Shown one piece after another: positions 22,517-31,400 of a stretch of 64,000 nucleotides of DNA (its first letter is position 1; every line of letters begins with the position of its first letter). The stretch is taken from assembly GCA_949317995.1 (NCBI GenBank), contig OX439042.1, positions 17,773,174 to 17,837,173 of the forward strand. The letters are read 5' to 3'. The notes under the pieces were generated by a model. That model was given only the letters and a program-made list of their open reading frames with translations. It had not been told where the DNA came from and made no database searches. The position numbers and the translations under genes were made by a program. This stretch comes from Acholoe squamosa (Eukaryota; Annelida; Polychaeta; Phyllodocida; Polynoidae).

Positions 22517-22584
22517 GCGCAGCTCCATTTTACACCGGCTGTTTGATGGCTACGACAGCCTAGTGCGACCGGGAGCCGACCAAG
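22517..22584 (+). CDS. Cys-loop channel gene, exon 2 (N-terminal helix region)
   Basis: A 68-nt exon between tttttcctag and gtaaat. It encodes RSSILHRLFDGYDSLVRPGA, matching the L...L..GYD...RP segment found at the start of the extracellular domain of glycine, GABA-A and GluCl receptors. The splice phases (2 in, 1 out) agree with the neighbouring exons. The product is a pentameric ligand-gated chloride-channel subunit in the plasma membrane. Confidence 0.88.
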
Positions 22585-23397
22585 GTAAATAAAGTGTTTT
22601 ACAAGCTGTGTTATGGGAAAAGTTAAGGGGAAATAAATTTGCTGGCCCATATCCTTTACCAAACGTTTATTTGCAAGTCGATCTGGGTCCATATCAAATA
22701 CAAATAAATCAGTCATGCAGGTAGAGTAATAGAGGATTGCAAGTGTGTAGCAGCGAGCATCAAACTTCCCTTTTTTATCATTTTTGTTTCCCAATTTCTA
22801 CATTTCTACCACATACCATAGACTTAAATAGAACTGAAATGCTTATCAGGAAGTTAAATGTACCTAAGCAAATTTATACGACCATGCCAACTTCTATTAG
22901 AGCTGATTTACAAGTTAATGCTAAAGTTTCTCATCTGTTTTAGATTTGAATATGTAAAAACGCAATACACACACCAAACAGGCCTATTATTCTAGATAAT
23001 GCATTGGACAAGCCTGACTTGAACAAGAATATTTCTAAATTCCACATCATCCACACCATTGTTACATAATTAGATTGTGATCCATCACATCAGCATGTGC
23101 AACTTGACAACCAAAAACAAATTTAATTCCAATTTGCCATCATTATTTTAACATAAACATTGAGTGAGTGAGTAATGGATGTTTTAGGCCATTTCGACAA
23201 CTAAGGTCATATTCATGGCAAGAACTACATTACACAATTTCACAGGGGAATGTGTAGTGCCCATCACACACATCCCGAGGGATAGGAAAGAGGAGAAATA
23301 GACCCTTTTAAGTGGGCTAGGCAAGCCCATATAAACATTGACAAATTCACCTCATTTCTAATACCCATTTTAATGTAAATGTTCTATTATTTTCTAG
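22585..23397 (+). other. Intron 2 of the channel gene
   Basis: It runs from GTAAAT to a tttctag acceptor. A SINE-A copy (23164-23330) lies only about 65 bp upstream of exon 3, close to the branch-point zone. Confidence 0.85.
23164..23330 (-). repeat. SINE-A copy in intron 2
   Basis: Full-length minus-strand copy with a perfect 11-bp duplication ATAAACATTGA (23153-23163 and 23331-23341). Confidence 0.92.
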
Positions 23398-23465
23398 GGG
23401 AGCCAACAGTAGTTGAAGTTGACCTGTTTATAAACAGTGTGGACTCTATCAGTGTGGATACCATG
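23398..23465 (+). CDS. Cys-loop channel gene, exon 3 (beta-strand 1)
   Basis: A 68-nt exon encoding GEPTVVEVDLFINSVDSISV then DTM, the classic first strand of the ligand-binding domain (V.V..(F/I)I.S...(I/V)...M). As I recall, the equivalent vertebrate glycine receptor alpha exon is also 68 nt. The donor is ATG|GTAAGG, phase 0. Confidence 0.92.
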
Positions 23466-24239
23466 GTAAGGCTTCATTATACACTGTTTGCATAAGTTCC
23501 CATTTTAACCTACCACCTTGCCACAAATTTCCCAGAGGATATTTATCCCTCTCCCCGATTGCATGCACGGAATTCTCATTATCACCAATTGTGATGGACA
23601 TGTTACATGATATAAATCTCCCTACGACAATACATATAGGATGTATAGTATAGCTGGTAATAATAGGCGCTTTGTGTGTAACGTGACAGTAGATTCATGT
23701 ATGCAAGTGAGATGATTTGAATGTGATCAAAGCTGCCATATGTAACATAGACTGTTCAGCAAGTTAGTGTGATCCTTAACACTTTTCTAACAGTGTGCTA
23801 GAACTGTGCACAGTCTGTTATGTGTCTACAATGGAGCATATGCATAGATCATGGTGCCATCAAAAGCTAGTTATGTCTATTTTATGACATGATCTGTAAT
23901 ACTGTGGTTCAGAGTCTGAAAGAGCTAACCAATACAAACCTGATACACTGCAATGTATCACACTAATTTCCTGACTGCTTTAACCCCTAGGTGCCCAGTG
24001 GCGGAAAATGGCCATTTTTATGCATACATGAATGGGCCATTGATTTGACATAAATATTAGGTCCATAACACTCTATCCTATACCAAGGTTTGTGAATTGC
24101 AATGAGCTTTTTGTCGATGTCCTAATATTTTATATTTAGCGAATAGGAGGGATTTCAGAGTAATTTGAATCAAGCAATGAAAATAATCATCTGACATTTT
24201 TTTGCAAACTAGTGGCGGAGGCAGGTATTGGCCACTATC

Positions 24240-24486
24240 CAGAACTAGGAGGAAGGAGCCCCTTTTTTTGTGTACTTTTTTGAAGATGATATAACAGGTG
24301 GAAAACCCCAGATGGACTATGCATCATATGACATTTCCTTGAAGCTATTGTGTTAGGCTTTATGATTAAGTAGGTAGCAACATTCTATTAGTGAACTCTT
24401 GTGGTTACCATGGCAACGGAATCAACAAACCCAACAGAAAAACAGACATTTTTCACTTTTCTCGCACATCAGTGGCCTGTTTCTAA
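24240..24486. repeat. Left arm of a long imperfect inverted repeat
   Basis: The sequence from gaactaggaggaag to the LTR edge matches, in reverse complement and with indels, 37320-37765. An example is agcaacattctattagtgaa here against ttcactaatagaatgttgct there. The gypsy element inserted into this arm. Confidence 0.8.
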
Positions 24487-24849
24487 TGTAATGGTTCGTT
24501 TCGACTTATATGTTGGGTGGCTCGTTGGCTCGCTTATCACTAGAGATACCAACACAACACGAGTAGTTCGGGTTGGGCAAAGCCCCGGATACCCCTACCT
24601 CTCGGGTAGGACTTTATTTAAGTTTCAATGGATTATAACTGAGCGTCTTGACTGGACCACGTCCAGTCCCCTTCTGCCGCTCGTCCAGCTTCTTAGTAGA
24701 AGCTGGACGTGAGGCATGGTGCTGCCCCCTCTTGTACCAACGGGGTATCGCAAAGCGACACCTAGCTGGCATAGAAAGAACGAGCACCACACGAACACGT
24801 CTCTCGGATGAACGGCACTAATATATATACAACGCTGCCGGCCCCTACA
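24487..24849 (-). repeat. 3' LTR of gypsy family 2
   Basis: 363 bp beginning TGTAGGGG and ending CATTACA in element sense. It is 98% identical to the other LTR, with about seven substitutions seen by eye. It contains a TATATATA near its sense 5' end, an AATAAA on the element strand (about 24612) and a perfect 11-bp inverted repeat with a 6-nt loop (24682-24709). A polypurine tract GTGGGGGTGG lies immediately upstream in sense (24850-24859). Confidence 0.95.
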
Positions 24850-24859
24850 CCACCCCCAC

Positions 24860-25609
24860 TAGACTATACCTAGGGTTGGGTGTATTTAATAAATACCTAT
24901 TGTTGACTTTATACAATAATAAGTTATACATACATAGGTAAGTCTATACACAAGTGTTTGTATAGATTATAGGGGCATTATAAATAATATGTACATGATG
25001 AGGCATCGTCGCATATAACCCGAAGTAACTAATAATAACAATTAGGAAGTGGTGCCTTATGCACCATCGACCTAGGGTAGTAGATGTTAACAATGTTACA
25101 GTGTTATTATAGTAATAGAGACGCGATAAAAAGTTGTAGATATGTAGTGAAATGTTATTAACAGTATTTTACAGTAGTAACAAACCGACCCGAGGTGGGG
25201 TAAATAACCCGAGAAAAATTTTGTTTGGTTTGATTACAAGAATATAAATATTATATAAAAATAGCTTTACACAAAATATTAATACTGATAATGATAGACG
25301 TCCTACCAGGGTAGCAGGATCGCCCTTACAAAATACCGGACTTCCGGCGAATCTGGAACGACTGGTTTCTGCAGCTCCACCCGGCGACATATATGTGGTG
25401 GCTAGCCACGTTGCTGTTATGGTGTGCCCTGATGAAGGTGGGAAGATGGAGCCCCGGTTAGGTGTAGTAATCCTCTTTGTGTTTCGGGTTAGCGTCCATC
25501 TTCACTGCAGGTTCGGTCCCAGATCGGCGAGTCCAGTGTAAGGATAAGTACCTCTGGCATGACAAATGCTTTTACCCTCGGGTACTATAAATCACCATCA
25601 GATGGACAC
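24860..25609 (-). other. Gypsy family 2 non-coding 3' region
   Basis: About 750 bp between the ORF3 stop and the polypurine tract. Its upstream part (about 25383-25609) is shared with copy 1 (14583-14840). The rest is AT-rich and without an ORF. Confidence 0.7.
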
Positions 25610-26485
25610 TTAAAGATCTTCCGGATCCGTGTCCATCTTCTCAGCCGACTCCGCTGAGGCAGCCGGAGCCGAGCTGCTGCAACTGCTCACAGAGAGCAGC
25701 GTGGAGGTCTCGCTGGGCGTGTCGCTCCCCAAGCTCAGCGCGCTCATCACCGCGGACGGACTGTCCACTGCCTCGGGTGCAGGTAGAGCTGCCGGAGCGG
25801 GTGGAGCAGCCGGAACGGGTGGAGCGGCCGGAACAGGTGGAGCAGCCGGAGCGAAGGACAGGGACGACGCAGAGCCGTCCCACTCGTCCAGGTGCTTCCC
25901 GAACGCGAGGAAGAACTTGAGGTCAGCCTCCTTGTACCTATGGATGTACCCGGCGTTCTCAGCGCGGTGGAACTCTTTAAGCTTTTCAGCTTCCAACTGC
26001 TGGCGCCGGCAGGATTGGATTGCCTCATCGACATTCTTCCTTTCCTGCACCTGAATTTTCTCTTCCTCCCTCTTCTGGACCTCGTAGACCAGGTTGAAGG
26101 TGGCTTCAGTCATTACACGCCAGTAGTCGACTGACTTCTGGCGATGCAATGCCTGCCATTCCGCCATCAGGTCATTCTGGATCTTGGCCGTTTGGACATC
26201 GCGGTGGTCAACAAACGTGTTCGGATCCTGAAGACCTGACAGAGTACCTGATATAAGTTCCATAACGGGCACCCGAGGGGCCGTTGGTGGAACTATAACC
26301 GGTGGGGGCGCGGCAGCCTCCACAGTGGCAGGCGGAGCGCCTGCTGGAGGGACAGACGGGCCCTCAACCGTAATACCTCCTCGGCCTCGGCCACCGCCCG
26401 GGGGAGCTCAGGTGGACTCCATTTCACCACGGCCTCTACCCTGGGGTTTAGACCGGCCCAAGGGGGTTAGGACCTGAGATTCGGG
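25610..26485 (-). pseudogene. Gypsy family 2 ORF3, C-terminal part
   Basis: The 237-codon ORF (26323-25610) and the open sequence just before it continue the ORF3 protein after a stop at 26486. They include a Pro-rich linker, VPVMELISGTLSGLQDPNTF, and a coiled coil rich in Glu/Lys/Arg (KREEEKIQVQERKNVDEAIQ) followed by LKEFHRAENAGYIHRYKEAD. The end is acidic (EKMDTDPEDL). Copy 1 shows that these residues are joined to the zinc-finger part by Gly-rich sequence, so the break at 26486 is probably mutational. An Ala/Pro repeat (PAAPPVPAAPPVP) is expanded relative to copy 1. Confidence 0.75.
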
Positions 26486-29005
26486 TCAAGCTGGTCCCAT
26501 GGAAGGGAACTTCGCCGCGTCCTCACTGTACGTGGGGCGCTTGCCGGAAGATCCCTCACCAGCCCACCAAGACGTGTACCCGGATGGGGGAGCGAAGAGC
26601 TCGCCCCCATCATCCTGGCTGCCAGAGGCTTCGCCCGGGGGTTGCTCCGCGGGTGCAGGTGTTGTGGATGTGGCCGGGGTGGCCGCCTGGCTAACCGCCC
26701 TACGGGTCTGGTTGCTAGGCATATCCAGAGCCGAGACCTGATGTCCCGACTCGCGACGATCAGCTGGGTTGGCTGGTCTAGGCTGGTCCTTATTACCCGA
26801 AGGGCTTACGGACCGGTCTGCGTGGGTCCTTTTGGAAGCACCGGTAGCCGTGGCTGTGCCTCCGTTAGGACCCTTCGAGCGGGCTTTGATCTTCTCCCGC
26901 TTGTCATCTCCCCTCCACTTCTTCACCTTCAGGTGCACCTCGCTGGGCATCCCGAACTTGGTGGAGGAGAAGTTGATCTGGAAGAAGGCCAACAGGTTGC
27001 CACTCTTCCATGAGCAGAATCCGGTCTTGAATGCCTGCTCCTTGATGTCTTTGACACTCAACGAGGCCCAGTTAGCCAGGAGCTCGTTGAAGCACTTGAT
27101 GGCCCGTTTCCTTGTCTTTTCCAGGCCGGTGCCATGGGCTTTCTGCAGATGCAGAGCCATGTCCCGACGCCGGTGAGTGGAGAACGAGCCATCACATAGT
27201 TTGCTCGGACGGTCTCCGAGCACACACATCATCAGGAGCTTGTGGTGCATATGGTGCTCCACTATGTGTCGAGCGAAGCGGGGCTTCGTCTCAAACACCT
27301 TCTCTCCCGTGAGAGCCAGCTGGCACGACTCGAATGGGCACCTCCGGCGGTTGCCGGATGGCCCCCATTGGGTCATCGCCCATTGGACTTTCGTCCGGGC
27401 CTCATAGCTGTAAATCGACCCCAATTTGGATTTGAGCTGGTCAATCCAAATGAGGTAGAATTTACCCACTGGCGTATCCGAGGGGCCGGACTTCATCCAC
27501 TCCTCGTCGTCGCTATCACTGTCCTTATTGACGGCGCCCGGGCACATGTAGTGGACTGTGTCGTAAGCACAGTCTGCGAAGCAGCGGGGAGTCCGTTCTT
27601 TGAACCCCTCGGCTGCATTCTTCCACATCCATTTCTGATTGTCATCCTTAGGGACATCCGTGGTCATTTCTTCCCACGTTGTCACGGACTCCAAATCAGA
27701 TCTGGCTGACTCGGGCAGCTCTGGGTCGCTCTCGCTTCCCTCACTGTCCGTGTAAATGCCCTCTCCTCTACGGCCGGCTCGGCTGGTGGTAGTAGTACAA
27801 GACGAAGCCTTGGTAGAGGACTTGGTGCTCGCCCCGCTGGTACTGGCAGTGGAAGCTGCAGTAACCGAGGTGGCTACTGTGGTTGCTGGTGTCTTGGAGG
27901 CGGGCGTCTTCGGGTCACCCTTACCCCTCGACTTGGTGGGGGGCGTGGGCTCCGCCGGAGACGCTTTCGCTCCATTCTTCTTCTTCCGGCGCACGACCTT
28001 GGGTGGCTGCGCCGGCACCTCGGGACTAGAATCCGACTGTCGTGGATCCTTGTCCTTTGAACGAGGGCTTCTCCTACTACTGACCGGGGAGTCGGAGTCG
28101 GAGGAAGCCTTCGCCTTACTTTGGGCCTGCTGTTTTCGGTGGGCCCGACGAGCTGTGCTGAGCTCCTTCTGCTGTTTGGCGAGCACGGCTCGCTTGGCTT
28201 CAACAGCAGCCTGCTGACGCGAGATCTCCTCTTCCGAGATCTCGCCAGGCGCCTCTGGTATGTTGGCACCCGGTTCCTTCTCGGATGTGGACCTCTCGAT
28301 GGCGATCCTAAGGTCTTCAACCTCCAGGTCACTCTCGGTGAGAGGACCCTTTGGTGCAGGCTTGTGGGTCAATCGCTTGACCCGGTCGGTTTCCACCGAG
28401 GAAAGAGTGACTGTAGAGTCTGTATCCATGTCGGACTCAGACTCTCTTAACTCCGCGGCCTTCCGGGTGATGCCTTCGGAGATCAGTACTGCTCGGGCCA
28501 AGCTCTCGTTGACTGCCATCTTCTCCGCCAACTTTCGATAGTTACGGAGCCAAGAGACTGGCATACTGTCAGCCAACTCGTCGCTGCACGAGTCCATGAC
28601 CAGAGTCTTGAAGTCGTCTGGTATGGCCTCGGGCACGCCTGGTTTCACCGCCAGCGGTCCGTATCCGAACATGGAGGCGTGCATGGGGATATAAGTCCCC
28701 CAGGAGGTGTACACGACACCGGCCTCGTCATCGACGTGAGCCATACGCTCGATGCGAGTCTTGTATCCCGGAGGATACATTGGGATGTCCAGGACATCAA
28801 TCCTATCACCCGAAGCTGCCGCCGTAGACGCGGGCTCCGGGCGCGGTGGTGGTGGAGGTGGCATCCTCTCCCGGTCGGTGGCCTCGGCCATCGCAGAGAG
28901 CGTCAGGGCTGCCTCCTCAGTTGAAGAGTCCATAGACTCCTCAACCTGAGACGGGACCTTCGGGTCCTCGTCTTCCTCCGTCAATCGTCCCCTGTGCCAT
29001 GGCAC
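26486..29005 (-). CDS. Gypsy family 2 ORF3: zinc-finger-like protein downstream of integrase
   Basis: An 839-codon open frame. Copy 1 indicates that the true start is the ATG at 29000 (MAQGTID), which in this copy is out of frame because of an indel; the long frame opens at a GTG. Order: Pro-rich N-terminus; conserved block about 68-165 (RIDVLDIPMYPPGYKTRIER, DDFKTLVMDSCSDELADSMP, SWLRNYRKLAEKM); Lys/Arg/Ser-rich basic region about 285-415; acidic patch; two Cys/His motifs C556-x4-C561-x18-H580-x3-H584 and C594-x9-C604-x14-H619-x4-H624; Ser/Pro-rich end. There is no signal peptide or hydrophobic segment, so it is not an envelope gene. The zinc motifs and basic region suggest nucleic-acid binding (inference). 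I do not recognise the family. Confidence 0.8.
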   Translation of the reverse strand: MPWHRGRLTEEDEDPKVPSQVEESMDSSTEEAALTLSAMAEATDRERMPPPPPPRPEPASTAAASGDRIDVLDIPMYPPGYKTRIERMAHVDDEAGVVYTSWGTYIPMHASMFGYGPLAVKPGVPEAIPDDFKTLVMDSCSDELADSMPVSWLRNYRKLAEKMAVNESLARAVLISEGITRKAAELRESESDMDTDSTVTLSSVETDRVKRLTHKPAPKGPLTESDLEVEDLRIAIERSTSEKEPGANIPEAPGEISEEEISRQQAAVEAKRAVLAKQQKELSTARRAHRKQQAQSKAKASSDSDSPVSSRRSPRSKDKDPRQSDSSPEVPAQPPKVVRRKKKNGAKASPAEPTPPTKSRGKGDPKTPASKTPATTVATSVTAASTASTSGASTKSSTKASSCTTTTSRAGRRGEGIYTDSEGSESDPELPESARSDLESVTTWEEMTTDVPKDDNQKWMWKNAAEGFKERTPRCFADCAYDTVHYMCPGAVNKDSDSDDEEWMKSGPSDTPVGKFYLIWIDQLKSKLGSIYSYEARTKVQWAMTQWGPSGNRRRCPFESCQLALTGEKVFETKPRFARHIVEHHMHHKLLMMCVLGDRPSKLCDGSFSTHRRRDMALHLQKAHGTGLEKTRKRAIKCFNELLANWASLSVKDIKEQAFKTGFCSWKSGNLLAFFQINFSSTKFGMPSEVHLKVKKWRGDDKREKIKARSKGPNGGTATATGASKRTHADRSVSPSGNKDQPRPANPADRRESGHQVSALDMPSNQTRRAVSQAATPATSTTPAPAEQPPGEASGSQDDGGELFAPPSGYTSWWAGEGSSGKRPTYSEDAAKFPSMGPA

Positions 29006-29680
29006 TGAGGACTTCCAATTTGTAAATTGGCAAATGTGTTGGACTCCTCCCGAAGGATTCGTCCAACAAAGGATACAAGTTAGGGCAAGCTAACTCAACA
29101 GCTAGGGGCTGCCTACCGCCAACACTAACCAGAGCGAAACGGGTGGCGTCTTACCGCCACGAGTCCACTCTAGTTATGAACAATATGACGTCTGACCTCT
29201 CGTCTCGCGAGATCCCGCAAAGGCTATCCGGTGACCTAGTTCTGCGCTTTCCCGCCGCACCCGCGGCGCCACCTAGGGAACTAGATCCGAACTAACATTC
29301 GACTCGACATGCGAGACGCGGCCTACTACCCGAGTGCTATCGTCTGGAGCTTGGCGGTGTATACAAGGCTTCAAAGCGAATGTACCGGTTAATCCGTCCG
29401 CCACTCACGGGATACAGCTACCCTGGGGGGCGCGTTCGGCATCTCTAGCCGTGGAACGTATGTTAACCACCTACGGCGGTCAACACCCAGCAGCTCGTTG
29501 TGTACTGAGTTAGGTTACAGCAGACCTCAACCGGGGACTGCGTCTAACGCCTTCGGTTAGCTTCTTATTCTTCCCGGCTTTACGTACGGCCTTTTCTGGG
29601 TTCCGCTTAGCCATGGTGAAACCTTTCCCATACGTAGTGCCTTCACTCAGCGAGACATTCTTCCTTTTCTTACGATTAGG
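29006..29680 (-). other. Conserved spacer between pol and ORF3, and degraded integrase tail
   Basis: It matches 10740-11404 of copy 1. The first part (29680-29515) is the basic integrase tail, no longer in frame with pol here. The remainder is non-coding and ends with the inverted repeats GTTGGAC...GTCCAAC (29038-29067) and CCAATTTGTAAATTGG (29015-29030) just before the ORF3 start. Confidence 0.6.
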
Positions 29681-31400
29681 TCATTTCCTGGCCTTCGTCT
29701 TCTTCCTGACTATTACCTCGTCTTCCGGCATTTTTCTCGGCCGGCCTCTAGGGTGCTTCATCGGTACTACCACGCTAGGTCCGCTAGGAACAGACTCAGG
29801 TGGTTGGTAACCGAACTCCCTCTCCGCCTCTTCGCGTCCCTTCCAGGGCCGAAGTTTTCCGACATTTGTCTTCCATTTCCTACCAGTTAGGCAGTCCTCC
29901 ATCATCACCGTGGACTCGGAGATGATGCAAATGATTTTAAATGGACCTTCCCAAGGCGTTACGAGCTTCAGCCGTTCTAGCGGCTCGTAGTACCTTAGTA
30001 CTTTGTCCCCAACATTAAAACGAATTCGTTTGGCATTGGTGTCATAACCCACCTTTTGCCACTTCGCACTCTTCAGCAGCTCTTTCCGTATGCCTGTTTG
30101 AACCTGTCCCTTAACGACTCCACAAACAACACGGTGCAGGGCGCCTCCGGGTCTATCCCAACCACTCCATACACTAAGTCGGCGGGCATTATGATGTCCT
30201 CGCCGAACACTAGCATGTTTGGAGTGCAATTAGTAGATGAATGGACAGTGTTGTTGTAGGCATGTACTACGAACTCACACTGTTCATCCCAGTCGTCCTG
30301 GTGGGTATTAACCAGGGGCTTTAGCACTTGTATCAGGGTTCTGTTGAACCGCTCTACCTGCCCATCCGACTGTGATCGGTATGGGTTTGTTCGGGTCTTG
30401 CAAATGGCTAGGTAATGGCACATTTCCTGCCATAGCTCTGACTCGAACTCTCTTCCTTGGTCGCTGTGCATCATAAGGGGAACACCCAAATGCAGCACCC
30501 AGCCTTTCACAAACGCTTCCGCGCATGTGGCGGCTTTGTGATTAGGAAGAGGGAATACCCGGGTGTACTTGGTGTAATAGTCGGTTACGACCATCATGCA
30601 AGTATTGTCCCGGGGTGTCGTCTTGATCCCGCTGATGATGTCTATCGCCACTCGAGCGAACCTGACACCAAACAATTCCTGGGATAAGGGTTGCTTTCCC
30701 CGGCCAGGTCCCGGCTTGTTTTTACAACAATCCGGGCAAGTGGCGATCCACCGGAGCAGGTCGCCTCTCATTCCAGGCCAGTAGTAACGCCTTTGTAGGC
30801 GCTCTATTGACCTCTTCTTACCAAAATGGCCGCTCGTTTGGTGACCATGGCAATAATACATGATATCCCTCCTCATCGGGGCGGGGATCACTATTTGCAA
30901 CAGCCTACCGTTGGTGGGAGTTGTCTTCCACCTGCATAGTATGCTGTCTCGGATCTCTAGCTCGGTCCATTGGGCTAGCAATCGCCTCGCTTCCCTATCT
31001 TCTAGGGATACTAGCGGCCTTGCCGGTTTAATACCTGACCGTAGGTATTCCATTATGCGCGCGGTGGTGGGATCCGACTGTTGGAACTTCTTGATGGTCT
31101 CCGGGGACCAATCGAGGTAGCTACATACAGCCTCCTCCCAGGGGATACGGGGGGTGGTATAATTAAATAACAACCCGGCTACCACAGCATTGTGGGCCTC
31201 GCAGTCTTCACAAGTGGCATTTTGGCACCTTCGGATAGGTCGCCTCGACAAGGCATCCGCATTGATATGTTTAGAACCGGGTCGGTGCTCTATTTGTTTA
31301 TGCTCTAATCCAAACTCGGATAGATGAGCTAACCATCGTCCAATCATCCCCTCGGCGTCCTTAAAGTTAAGGAGCCACCTAAGAGACGAATGGTCGGTTC
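29681..31400 (-). pseudogene. Gypsy family 2 RNase H end and integrase
   Basis: The frame at 31347-30073 reads the end of RNase H (HRPGSKHINADALSRRP), the integrase zinc motif (HGHQTSGHFG...CPDC) and the DDE catalytic core (VAIDIISG, MMHSDQGREF, SDGQVERFNR). A 10-nt deletion near 30080 shifts the frame; it continues at 30229-29681 with the C-terminal domain and an AT-hook core (HPRGRPRKMPED), then stops early at KTKARK. Copy 1 shows a further ~60 basic residues. Integrase would insert the cDNA; the AT-hook could tether it to AT-rich DNA (inference). It is separated from the RT part by another frameshift near 31430. Confidence 0.9.

Noticed and set aside
26486..29005. ORF3 as a retroviral-type envelope gene
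   Set aside because: Right position, but no signal peptide, no hydrophobic or fusion segment and a basic, zinc-motif composition.
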